Shown piece by piece: positions 42,652 through 51,062 of a DNA stretch of 64,000 nucleotides. This stretch comes from Pyrinomonadaceae bacterium. Its GTDB lineage: Bacteria; Acidobacteriota; Blastocatellia; Pyrinomonadales; Pyrinomonadaceae. Each line of letters begins with the position of its first letter. Within the stretch, counting starts at the first letter, position 1. Location: the NCBI GenBank assembly GCA_019694395.1, contig JAIBCC010000001.1, positions 124,001 through 188,000 of the forward strand. The letters are read 5' to 3'. The translations under genes were made by a program, and so were the position numbers. The notes beneath the pieces are model-generated. The model saw only the letters and a list, made by a program, of their open reading frames with translations. It was not told the DNA's origin and made no database searches.

Positions 42652-44901
42652 ATGAAAACTACTTTCAAAATTTTTACGCTAATTTTAGTTTTTACAACTT
42701 TTCTTTTTGCCCAAAATAAACAAATCGAAAAAAAGATTGATGATTTGCTCAAACAAATGACGATTGAGGAAAAAATTGGTCAGTTGACGCAATATTCGGG
42801 AGATCGGTCAGCAACCGGACCTGTTACTTTCAAAGGCGATCATAAAGAACTAATCAAAGCCGGAAAGATCGGTTCTATGCTGAATGTTTTAGGGACAAAT
42901 TACACACGGCAATATCAGGAAATTGCGATGCAGTCGCGTCTTAAAATCCCGCTTTTATTTGGTCAGGATGTCATTCACGGTTACAAAACCACTTTTCCGA
43001 TTCCGCTTGCCGAAGCCGCCAGTTGGGATTTGGAGGCAATAGAAAAAGCCGCAAGAATTGCCGCCATTGAAGCCTCTGCCAGCGGAATTCATTGGACTTT
43101 TGCGCCAATGGTGGACATTGCCCGTGATCCGCGTTGGGGGCGCGTGATGGAAGGCGCAGGCGAGGATACTTACCTCGGTTCGCGGATTGCATACGCGCGA
43201 GTTAAAGGTTTTCAAGGCAACGGTTTAGGCAACATTGACGCAATTATGGCTTGTGCCAAACATTTTGCGGCTTATGGCGCAGCTGTCGGCGGACGCGATT
43301 ACAATTCGGTTGATATGTCCGAGCGACAACTTTGGGAAACCTATCTGCCACCTTTTAAAGCCGCAGTTGATGCCGGCGCGGCAACTTTTATGAATTCGTT
43401 CAACGACATCAACGGAATTCCCGCCACCGGAAACAAATATATTCAGCATGATATTTTGAAAGGCAAATGGAAATTTGACGGTTTTATCGTCAGCGATTGG
43501 GGTTCGATTCGTGAAATGATCGAACACGGCTATTCAAAAGATTTGAGCGAAGCTACCAAACAAGCAATCCTTTCCGGAAACGATATGGATATGGAAAGCA
43601 GTGCGTATAGAAATAGTTTGGCAGAACTAGTTAAAAATAAACAAGTTCCGATGAATATTGTAGATGAAGCGGTGCGGCGCATTTTACGCAAAAAGTTTGA
43701 ACTCGGACTTTTTGATGACCCTTATAAATTTTCCAATCCCGAACGCGAAAGGAAAGAATTAAATAATCCCGAACATCGTGAATTTGCCCGCGAAATTGCC
43801 AAAAAATCTATTGTTTTGCTGAAAAATGAAAAGCAAACCTTACCAATTTCGAGAAATGTCAAAAACATTGCGATGATCGGACCAATGGCGAAAGTCACAA
43901 AAGATAATCACGGTTTTTGGTCAGTGACGATTCCCGAACTTAATTACGATAAATTTGTCGTTTCACAATTCGATGGAGTTAAAAATCATCTTGGCAAAGA
44001 CACAAATCTTTTATACGCAAAAGGTTGCGATATTGATTGCAAATCGAACGAAGGTTTTGCCGAAGCAGTCGAAACCGCCAAAAAAGCTGATGTTGTTATC
44101 CTGACCGTCGGCGAGGCTTGGAATCAAAGCGGCGAAGCCAAAAGCCGCAGCAACATTCATCTGCCAGGAATGCAGGAAGAGCTTATTAAAGCCGTCAAAG
44201 CAACCGGAAAACCTGTTGTCGTGCTGATAAATGCAGGTCGCCCGTTAGTTTTTGATTGGACGGCGGACAATGCGGACGCGATTCTTTATACTTGGTGGCT
44301 CGGAACGGAAGCCGGAAACGCGATTGCCGATGTGATTTTCGGCGACTACAATCCAAGCGGAAAATTACCAATGACTTTTCCCCGCAGCGAAGGGCAAATT
44401 CCTATCTATTATAACCATTTCAACACAGGTCGCCCTGCCAAGGATGATAAGAACATAACCTATCGTTCAGCTTATTTGGATCTATCCATCACGCCAAAAT
44501 TTGAGTTTGGCTACGGTTTGAGCTACACCACTTTTCAATATTCGGATTTGAAACTGGATAAAAAGAAAATGGAGATGACTGATAAGATCGAAGTCTCGCT
44601 AAACGTAACCAACACAGGCAAATACGAAGGCGAAGAAGTTGTTCAGTTATATTTGCGTGACAAAGTTGCTTCGGTTGTTCGTCCGGTCAAAGAACTCAAA
44701 GATTTTCAAAAAATCAAACTCAATGCTGGCGAAACCAAAACAATCAAATTCACGATTAATAAAGAAAAATTGTCTTTTTATAATGCCCAATTAAATTGGA
44801 TTGCCGAGGCGGGAGAATTTGATTTGATGATCGGTTCATCTTCGGCGGATGTTCGTTTGAAAGATACTTTTGAGTTGGTAAATTTAAATTATATCCACTA
44901 A
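42652..44901 (+). CDS. bglX: GH3 beta-glucosidase
   Basis: A 749-residue exported GH3 enzyme with a signal peptide (MKTTFKIFTLILVFTTFLFA). The first barrel contains PLLFGQDVIHGYKTTFP, RDPRWGRVMEGAGEDTYL, CAKHFAAYGAAVGGRD and nucleophile Asp282 in FIVSDWGS. The second alpha/beta domain (SIVLLKNEKQTLPI, GLSYTTFQY) and a C-terminal fibronectin-like domain (VTNTGKYEGEEVVQLYLRD) follow. It releases glucose from beta-gluco-oligosaccharides in the periplasm and would complete the work of the GH30s. It starts 21 bp after glpF. Confidence 0.93.
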   Translation: MKTTFKIFTLILVFTTFLFAQNKQIEKKIDDLLKQMTIEEKIGQLTQYSGDRSATGPVTFKGDHKELIKAGKIGSMLNVLGTNYTRQYQEIAMQSRLKIPLLFGQDVIHGYKTTFPIPLAEAASWDLEAIEKAARIAAIEASASGIHWTFAPMVDIARDPRWGRVMEGAGEDTYLGSRIAYARVKGFQGNGLGNIDAIMACAKHFAAYGAAVGGRDYNSVDMSERQLWETYLPPFKAAVDAGAATFMNSFNDINGIPATGNKYIQHDILKGKWKFDGFIVSDWGSIREMIEHGYSKDLSEATKQAILSGNDMDMESSAYRNSLAELVKNKQVPMNIVDEAVRRILRKKFELGLFDDPYKFSNPERERKELNNPEHREFAREIAKKSIVLLKNEKQTLPISRNVKNIAMIGPMAKVTKDNHGFWSVTIPELNYDKFVVSQFDGVKNHLGKDTNLLYAKGCDIDCKSNEGFAEAVETAKKADVVILTVGEAWNQSGEAKSRSNIHLPGMQEELIKAVKATGKPVVVLINAGRPLVFDWTADNADAILYTWWLGTEAGNAIADVIFGDYNPSGKLPMTFPRSEGQIPIYYNHFNTGRPAKDDKNITYRSAYLDLSITPKFEFGYGLSYTTFQYSDLKLDKKKMEMTDKIEVSLNVTNTGKYEGEEVVQLYLRDKVASVVRPVKELKDFQKIKLNAGETKTIKFTINKEKLSFYNAQLNWIAEAGEFDLMIGSSSADVRLKDTFELVNLNYIH

Positions 44902-44905
44902 GAAT

Positions 44906-44974
44906 CACGAAGAACACACGAAGTTTTTCAAATTTAAACTTTAATCCTTCGTGTAAACTTCGTGAAACTTCGTG
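44906..44974. repeat. CACGAAG inverted repeat
   Basis: CACGAAGTTT (44917-44926) and two adjacent copies of its complement AAACTTCGTG (44955-44964, 44965-44974) lie between bglX and the esterase gene; a further CACGAAG is at 44906-44912. They can form alternative hairpins and belong to the dispersed CACGAA-type spacer repeats of this window. Confidence 0.6.
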
Positions 44975-44986
44975 GATAAAACATTT

Positions 44987-46936
44987 ATGAAAATTTTTAC
45001 AATCATTCTTTCACTGTTACTGCTTTGTTTTTCCGTCCAAGCCAAAATTACTTTACCCAAAATCTTTTCGGACAATATGGTTTTGCAGCGAGAAACCGCT
45101 ATTCCAATTTGGGGAACGGCGAACGCAGGCGAAAATGTAACTGTAAGCCTCAACAAAAAAACGGTTTCCGTCATTGCCGAGGCAAATGGAAAGTGGTTGG
45201 TAGATTTCAAACCCGAAAAAGCAGCAACAAATCTGACGCTCAAAATCAGCGGTGAAAACACGATTGAAATTAAAAATGTCGCTATTGGCGAAGTTTGGCT
45301 GTGTTCGGGGCAATCGAATATGGAATGGGTTGTCGGGCAATCAATGAACGCCGAGCAGGAGCTGGCTGAAGCCGAAAATCCAAATATTCGCCATATCAAA
45401 ATTGCCAGAAACGTTAGTAGTCTGCCCCAAAACGAGATTAAAAACGGAAGTTGGCAAGTCAGTAACTCCTTAAACACCAAAGACTTTACGGCTGTCGGTT
45501 ATTTTTTCGCCAAAAATTTATACCGCGAATTAAAAGTGCCGATTGGAATCATCAATTCAAGCTGGGGCGGAACTAACATCGAAACCTGGATCAGCCGCGA
45601 AGGTTTTGAATCAAGCAACGAATTCAAAGAAATGATTTCGACGATGCCCAAAATTGATTTGGAGAGCATCATCAAACAAAAATTAGTTTCGGCAACTAAA
45701 CAAATCGAGCAATTACAAGAAGTTAAGCTGAATTCAGTTGATGAAGCAGCAATTAAATCAGCCAATTTTGACGATTCAAAATTACCGGATTTAAAAGTTC
45801 CCGAACTTTGGGAAGCACAATCTTTTGGCGAAATTGACGGCGTGGTTTGGTATCGAAAAACAATAAATTTGACCGCTTCGCAAAGCAAAAAAAGTGCGTC
45901 AATTTCATTAGCCAAGATTGATGACAACGACATAACTTTTATCAACGGAGTCGAAATCGGCAAAACGAATCAGTGGGACAAACCTCGAAACTACAAAATT
46001 CCCGATGGCGTTTTGAAAGAAGGCAAAAACGTAATTGTTGTCAAAGTTACGGATACGGGCGGCGGCGGCGGAATTTACAGCGATGCAGGAGACGTTAAAT
46101 TGAGTTTAGGCGATGAAAATATTTCGTTAGCCGGAAAATGGAAAGCCCAGGTCGAAAGTCTCGTCATCGGAAGCAACGAAAACGCTTTTCCGTCACTTTG
46201 CTACAACGCGATGATAAATCCTTTGATTCCCTACGCTTTTCTCGGTGTTTTGTGGTATCAAGGTGAATCAAATGCAGGTCGCGCCTATCAATATCGAACC
46301 GCTTTTCCCTTGCTCATCAACGATTGGCGAAAGAAATGGAACAGCAATTTTCCCTTTTATTTTGTTCAGCTTGCGACATTTACAACCGATGGAAACAGTA
46401 ACAACGGAAGCGGTTGGGCGGAACTCCGCGAGGCTCAAACAATGACCTTGCAGACTCCAAAAACCGGAATGGCAGTTACCACCGACATAGGTAATCCAAA
46501 AGACATTCACCCGACAAATAAACAAGATGTTGGAAAAAGATTGGCGGCAATGGCTCTGCACGACATTTTCAAAAAGAATATTGTCAGTCGCAGTCCGAAT
46601 TTCAAATCAATGAAAGTCAGTGCAAATCAAGCAGTTATCCAATTTGAAAATATTGGCGGCGGATTGATGACAACCGATAAAAACGGACAAGTTTTCGGCT
46701 TTGAAATTGCCGGAAGCGATCAGATTTTTTATCCTGCAAATGCTGTTATCAAAGGAAATACGGTAATTGTTTCAAGCGAAAAAGTTGTTTCGCCACAGGC
46801 AGTTCGCTTCGGGTGGATTGGTGATGCTTCTGCCAACAATCTTTTTAACAAAGAAGGTTTTCCCGCCGTTCCGTTTCGCACGGATGATTGGAAAACCGTC
46901 ACAAAAGACGCAAAGTATAAAATTTCCAATTTCTGA
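44987..46936 (+). CDS. Sialate O-acetylesterase-like carbohydrate esterase
   Basis: An exported SGNH-type esterase of 649 residues from ATG 44987 (MKIFTIILSLLLLCFSVQA). The SASA-type core has the catalytic Ser in LCSGQSNMEW (GQSNM at 108-112) and the Asp/His in DIHPTNKQDVGKRLA. A beta-sandwich insertion (VVWYRKTINLTAS, RNYKIPDGVLKEGKN) sits between the halves, as in sialate O-acetylesterase proteins. It removes acetyl or similar groups from sugars, opening them to glycosidases, and is the last gene of the polysaccharide locus on this strand. Confidence 0.88.
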   Translation: MKIFTIILSLLLLCFSVQAKITLPKIFSDNMVLQRETAIPIWGTANAGENVTVSLNKKTVSVIAEANGKWLVDFKPEKAATNLTLKISGENTIEIKNVAIGEVWLCSGQSNMEWVVGQSMNAEQELAEAENPNIRHIKIARNVSSLPQNEIKNGSWQVSNSLNTKDFTAVGYFFAKNLYRELKVPIGIINSSWGGTNIETWISREGFESSNEFKEMISTMPKIDLESIIKQKLVSATKQIEQLQEVKLNSVDEAAIKSANFDDSKLPDLKVPELWEAQSFGEIDGVVWYRKTINLTASQSKKSASISLAKIDDNDITFINGVEIGKTNQWDKPRNYKIPDGVLKEGKNVIVVKVTDTGGGGGIYSDAGDVKLSLGDENISLAGKWKAQVESLVIGSNENAFPSLCYNAMINPLIPYAFLGVLWYQGESNAGRAYQYRTAFPLLINDWRKKWNSNFPFYFVQLATFTTDGNSNNGSGWAELREAQTMTLQTPKTGMAVTTDIGNPKDIHPTNKQDVGKRLAAMALHDIFKKNIVSRSPNFKSMKVSANQAVIQFENIGGGLMTTDKNGQVFGFEIAGSDQIFYPANAVIKGNTVIVSSEKVVSPQAVRFGWIGDASANNLFNKEGFPAVPFRTDDWKTVTKDAKYKISNF

Positions 46937-46943
46937 CTTTAAT

Positions 46944-47705
46944 TTACTGACGATTCAGACGTTCAACCGCTTCCAAATGTTCGGAAGGTAATAACGCCCA
47001 TCTCGCCAGCGATTGCAATCCTAATCCGTCCACCAGACTATAACTCCAAATCAAATATGAAAGGGGATTATTTGCGTTTAACTTCAATAATTGTCGAACT
47101 TGAGGAGGCACGATCAAAGCCTGAATTTCAAGCAAAAGCTCATATCGCCACGCGCCCAATTGCTTTTCGTATTGTTCGTAAAGTCCTTTGGTCAGGGCGG
47201 AATATTCAAGGTCTTGTTCAATGTGAATCAAGCGGTCTTCTTCCCAATCAGCATAATTTTTCGGCAATTTAGTCAGCTCCATCAGTTCACCCAATCGCCT
47301 AAAATTACTAAAAAGATCATCCTTTTCAGCATTGGTAAGCGGACGAAAAAGCAGTTCAAATGACCGCTTTGAATAATCAATCAGCATATACAGCACATCC
47401 CGATATGCCCAGTCGGGGATTTTTTGCCCACGTGCTTTTTCGACTCCGCTATGAATTGTTCCGATTCTTTTAACTGTTGCTATCGCTTCATTTTCAGAGG
47501 CAAAAACGATTTCCTGCGCGTATGAAACTGTTGAAAAGAATCTTCCGATTGGGTCTTTTGGGATTTTACCCGTGAAAAAAAGCCAGTCAACCGCTCGGTT
47601 TAAGGCAAATTCTGCCGCCGAACCTGCGAACACGAGCAAGATCAAATCAGGATTACTCCAGATTCGGCGAACTATTGAATTTTTTTCAACAAAATCCCTC
47701 ATCAT
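46944..47705 (-). CDS. Oxygenase MpaB family protein (DUF2236)
   Basis: The 253-residue product carries the DUF2236/MpaB pattern: GRFFSTVSYAQEIVFASE, VKRIGTIHSGVEKARGQK (haem/metal His region) and DWAYRDVLYMLIDYS. Relatives include fungal MpaB (oxidative side-chain cleavage) and latex-clearing proteins; most bacterial copies have no assigned substrate. A TTG upstream is in frame but the tandem ATGs at 47705/47702 follow GAAGG and are preferred. It ends just 7 bp from the esterase gene on the other strand. Confidence 0.85.
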   Translation of the reverse strand: MMRDFVEKNSIVRRIWSNPDLILLVFAGSAAEFALNRAVDWLFFTGKIPKDPIGRFFSTVSYAQEIVFASENEAIATVKRIGTIHSGVEKARGQKIPDWAYRDVLYMLIDYSKRSFELLFRPLTNAEKDDLFSNFRRLGELMELTKLPKNYADWEEDRLIHIEQDLEYSALTKGLYEQYEKQLGAWRYELLLEIQALIVPPQVRQLLKLNANNPLSYLIWSYSLVDGLGLQSLARWALLPSEHLEAVERLNRQ

Positions 47706-47783
47706 TAAAACCTTCAAAATTGAAATATATCATTTTATTTTCTAAATTCAGCCTCAACAAAAACCGGAAATGGTCTGACAAAC

Positions 47784-47807
47784 AAAAAAGGCAGCAAATC
47801 AGCCGCC
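47784..47807 (-). terminator. Terminator of the Gly-rich protein gene
   Basis: On the minus strand GGCGGC, a 6-nt loop and GCTGCC form a stem (one G-U pair) followed directly by TTTTTTG at 47784-47790. It lies 27 bp after the stop of the minus-strand gene ending at 47834. Confidence 0.7.
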
Positions 47808-47833
47808 TATTGTTTTAGATAATTGTAAAAATT

Positions 47834-48715
47834 TTACGGTAATGCTCTGACCACAAAATTATCGGCATAACCTACACCTTCAAAAGCAGCGTATCTTGGT
47901 GGAGCAACATTAGTAGCAAAAGTTCCCAGATCAACTCCTTTGAAGCTTGCTCCAATACTTCTGGTTTGTGGATTGTAGCGGATTTTCATTTGATTAAAAA
48001 ATTGATCATCTTCTACCGCACCCGAAGCTAAAAGCTGTCCATTTAAGCCACCGAGTCTGAATTCATAGATCATCGTTCCCAACCTATCCGCCGGGTTTGG
48101 TTTGATATACAACATCACACTTGCGCCTGATACCAGATTGTTAATAGTAGCCCCCGAATTTGTTAATCCTAAAGCAACATAACCGCCCGGAATTCTCCAG
48201 TAATAGCCTTCAATTTCAATTTCGTATGGAGTTGTTAAATTAGTTGGCAACGGCATTAACGCAGTTGGTCTGGTAGCTGAAACCAATGGGGCATTTAAAT
48301 GTGTGCAGAGAATTGTGTTTTGCTCAAAACCAAAAGTGATTTCCAACGGCGAAGGCAACTGGTAAGGATTTGGTCCCGTTCCGCAATAACGCCAGGTATC
48401 ACCCGAATCTGTTGTGATCCAACGAAAATCTTTTGAACCTAAATACTCTAACCAAAAACCATTAATTGAAACACCAAGTGCGGTTTGTTTTAATGCTCCA
48501 GTTCCACTTGCCGGACGCAGCATTTGCGGTCCTTGACCAAAAGAATCCCGCATTATAATGTTGGGTGCAGGTGGAGTTTGGGGTAATGGATTTGGTCCTG
48601 TTGTTCCCCCTCCGCCACCACCACCGCCTTTTTGGGCAAATAATGCTCCTGTAACAAAAACAATTAAAATTACAACTAAAAAATTCTTTTTGATTTTCCC
48701 TGAATCTTTCTTCAT
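47834..48715 (-). CDS. Secreted Gly-repeat protein of unknown function
   Basis: From ATG 48715, which has GGAG 6 nt upstream, the product is 293 aa: a basic N-terminus, a signal segment (NFLVVILIVFVTGALFAQ), then a run of eight Gly followed by a Pro-rich linker. The main part is beta-rich with PYEIEIEGYYWRIPGGYVAL and ASVMLYIKPNP, likely a jelly-roll or LamG-like fold, but no known motif. In-frame alternatives exist at 48727 and 48751. It is probably released outside the cell or kept in the periplasm; function unknown. Confidence 0.72.
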   Translation of the reverse strand: MKKDSGKIKKNFLVVILIVFVTGALFAQKGGGGGGGGTTGPNPLPQTPPAPNIIMRDSFGQGPQMLRPASGTGALKQTALGVSINGFWLEYLGSKDFRWITTDSGDTWRYCGTGPNPYQLPSPLEITFGFEQNTILCTHLNAPLVSATRPTALMPLPTNLTTPYEIEIEGYYWRIPGGYVALGLTNSGATINNLVSGASVMLYIKPNPADRLGTMIYEFRLGGLNGQLLASGAVEDDQFFNQMKIRYNPQTRSIGASFKGVDLGTFATNVAPPRYAAFEGVGYADNFVVRALP

Positions 48716-48861
48716 CTTTTTCTCCATAATCCCTTTTTTGTTAAGCAACATCCTTATGAAAAGCTGTTTTCCTAATTATTTTTTGCTTTAACTTTGAATA
48801 CAGTGCAAAGCATTAGAAAAAAAAGACATATCAAAAATTATTTTTTAAAAATATTTGTAAG

Positions 48862-49929
48862 TTAGATTGAAATAGGGTTTATTTTCTCAGAAGGTTCCAA
48901 ATATTTGGTGAGCGTAATAGCAAAATAAATCATCAGTAAAGGAAAAGTTATAATTAAATGACGCGTTCCCCAAACCGAAACAGGTAAAATCCAGCTTGCT
49001 ATAAAGGCAATTAAAATCGGGGTTTTGATAAAAATTAGCAGCAAAATTATTCGGCTTTTTTCAGTTCCGGTTTTCCAATTCAGGAAGAAGAACAGGGTAG
49101 AAACGATACAAATCAAAATTATTGGCGCAGTAATAAAAATTGTTTCAGCACGGTCGGCATTGGTTTGCTGAAAATAGAGTGGCTCAAACAAATCATTTAC
49201 GAAATGATAAAGCGTTGTAATATTTGGTCTTTCAGCCCATCCAAGATTTTGTTTGTAATCGGCGTTGGTCTGCGAGGCTTGCCAGATTTGAAAAACCCAC
49301 GGCAAAAAACTCAAAAAAGTGAAGGCAACCATCAGAATTACATTTTTTAATTGCTCCCGCTTTAAAACCAAAACTGAAATCAACTCTGAAAAAATGATCA
49401 GCCAACCAAAATAATGCGTGTTAACCAATAAAATATTGATCAAAATCAGCCACATTAATCCTTTTTTCTGATTTAATAATCGAACAAAAAGCCAAACTGA
49501 AAACAATCCGAAACATAACAAAAGACTATACATTCGGACTTCTTGCGCGTATTTGATCAAACATCCATTAACGGCAAAAAAGGTAAGCGCAATTGAAGTT
49601 GCCCAGAAATTCAACTTAAACTCCTGACATAAAAAATAGAATGGAGCAATTGCAATGATTGAAAAGACAACGGGAAAAAGTTTGAGCCAAATGAGGCTTT
49701 CACCGCCAATTATTATCCAGAACTTTAATAAAAGATAAGAAAGGGGCGGATGAATTAAGTCCTGCGCAACAAACCAAAATAATTCATTTAAAGGATATTT
49801 CGCCGCCTGAACGCTAAAAAGTTCATCAAAAAAAAGGGACGATGAAGTTAAATTCCAAAAACGAAAGAAAACGTAACCGGATATTATTAATCCTAAAATC
49901 GCAATTTGGTAGGTTTTAGCTGGAATCAT
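48862..49929 (-). CDS. GT39/PMT-like membrane glycosyltransferase, short form
   Basis: A 355-residue polytopic membrane protein of the dolichyl/undecaprenyl-phosphate-mannose glycosyltransferase (GT39/ArnT-like) superfamily. The N-terminal SLFFDELFSVQAAKYP carries the acidic pair, followed by IHPPLSYLLLKF and AQEVRMYSLLLCFGLFSV, typical of the family, then nine or so further hydrophobic helices. It stops at about 355 residues, whereas relatives commonly run past 480, so the usual C-terminal soluble part is absent. It overlaps the upstream lipoprotein stop by 1 bp. Substrate unknown. Confidence 0.8.
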   Translation of the reverse strand: MIPAKTYQIAILGLIISGYVFFRFWNLTSSSLFFDELFSVQAAKYPLNELFWFVAQDLIHPPLSYLLLKFWIIIGGESLIWLKLFPVVFSIIAIAPFYFLCQEFKLNFWATSIALTFFAVNGCLIKYAQEVRMYSLLLCFGLFSVWLFVRLLNQKKGLMWLILINILLVNTHYFGWLIIFSELISVLVLKREQLKNVILMVAFTFLSFLPWVFQIWQASQTNADYKQNLGWAERPNITTLYHFVNDLFEPLYFQQTNADRAETIFITAPIILICIVSTLFFFLNWKTGTEKSRIILLLIFIKTPILIAFIASWILPVSVWGTRHLIITFPLLMIYFAITLTKYLEPSEKINPISI

Positions 49930-50309
49930 CAGGTTGTGCGGCGCTGCGCAGGCGGAACATTACTTTTTGGTAATGTATTTTTTGGCGTAGAAGTTGAATT
50001 CGGTTGATTAGAATTTGAGGGAACGCTTTGAGAATTTGAATTCCCTGAATTAATTCGCTCCTCAGCTAATCTTTTGCTTTCCCTTTGTTGTTCTTCAATT
50101 TGTTTCAAAATATCTGAATTAACGGGTTGCTGAACGGTTTCAGGTGCCCTGTTTGCATTGTTATTAACCAAAGTGGGCGAATTTACATTGGAATTAACCG
50201 GAATATTTGAAACATTCTGGTAAATATTTGTATTAGTTGTGTTTTTTTTAGCGGTGCAGGAAAAAAGTAAGCTGAAGCCAACTAATACCAACAATAGTTT
50301 AAATTGCAT
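49929..50309 (-). CDS. Putative lipoprotein with Asn/Ser/Pro-rich tail
   Basis: From ATG 50309 the product is 126 residues with a lipobox-like LLFSC at the end of a signal peptide (MQFKLLLVLVGFSLLFSC), so the Cys would be lipidated. The mature protein is disordered and low-complexity (NSNVNSPTLVNNNAN, SNSNQPNSTSTPKN) with a short charged helix (QIEEQQRESKRLAEERI). The longer start at 50333 is less likely as it delays the signal. Its stop overlaps the glycosyltransferase ATG by one base; function unknown. Confidence 0.7.
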   Translation of the reverse strand: MQFKLLLVLVGFSLLFSCTAKKNTTNTNIYQNVSNIPVNSNVNSPTLVNNNANRAPETVQQPVNSDILKQIEEQQRESKRLAEERINSGNSNSQSVPSNSNQPNSTSTPKNTLPKSNVPPAQRRTT

Positions 50310-50313
50310 AAAT

Positions 50314-50886
50314 TTATAGGGTGATTCCATCACAAAGTTTGCCGCGAATGCTGGTGTAGCAAAGATTTACCTTCTTAAAAGAATCAGTATCACGGCAATA
50401 AGAAAGACAAGTATCAAAAGGTTTAGAATAAATATGAAGACTGACAGCCGGTTCATCGAATTCCGGTAAGTTCAAAATTTGGTGGATCGGTTCTTCTAAT
50501 TCGACCTTTGCCGCCAAACAATCGGAAAGATCAAACATATCGGTTTCTTTCAGTTTGCAAAAATTCCGGCTTTCATCAATATCTTCTACCGCAAAATTTT
50601 GCCCGTGAAGTTTTCCGCCAACCACCATCATCCAGCATTTTTGATCGGCGTGATTGTGAATTTTTGAAACCTGTCCTTTATTCCAGCAAATCGCCATCAG
50701 TTCAAAACGATCATCCTTGTAAAGTAAGTTGCGGGTATAAAAATTTTTACTCCAGAAAAAATAATTTGAAATCGAATCTATATCAACCGGATTTTCACCT
50801 AAAAATTGATAAACATTGTCACAAGTAAAATCTCTGTCAGGAATTTCACGCAATCCGGCAATTAAATTTTCTATTTTAATTTTCAT
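50314..50886 (-). CDS. Cysteine dioxygenase-like cupin
   Basis: A 190-residue type I cysteine dioxygenase-like enzyme. Iron ligands fit His77 and His79 in IHNHADQKCWM and His135 in PIHQIL; the Cys84 and Tyr153 (SLHIYSKPFDTC) that form the Cys-Tyr crosslink in the mammalian enzyme are both conserved, as is the Ser149-His151-Tyr153 triad. It oxidises cysteine to cysteine sulfinate with O2, an entry to cysteine breakdown. Its stop is 5 bp from the lipoprotein start. It diverges from the pdh operon. Close bacterial relatives also include mercaptosuccinate/3-mercaptopropionate dioxygenases, but the Cys-Tyr pair favours cysteine. Confidence 0.85.
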   Translation of the reverse strand: MKIKIENLIAGLREIPDRDFTCDNVYQFLGENPVDIDSISNYFFWSKNFYTRNLLYKDDRFELMAICWNKGQVSKIHNHADQKCWMMVVGGKLHGQNFAVEDIDESRNFCKLKETDMFDLSDCLAAKVELEEPIHQILNLPEFDEPAVSLHIYSKPFDTCLSYCRDTDSFKKVNLCYTSIRGKLCDGITL

Positions 50887-50989
50887 AATTTTCAGGCGTT
50901 TTGTTTGGAATTTTGTTGATTATTGCAACATCTTGAACAACAAATTCTAGCATTTTTTCCGATTCTGTTAAATGAAAGTGTTCAGCATT

Positions 50990-51018
50990 TTGCACAATCT
51001 TGCCTGAATCGTTATAAT
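50990..51018 (+). promoter_or_regulatory. Predicted sigma-70 promoter of the pdh operon
   Basis: TTGCAC (50990-50995) and a perfect TATAAT (51013-51018) are 17 bp apart. A start near 51025 would give a leader of some 38 nt before pdhA at 51063. Confidence 0.65.
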
Positions 51019-51062
51019 TTTCCTTTCGTAAGTTATCAAAAATTTAATTTGTATTAATAAAA

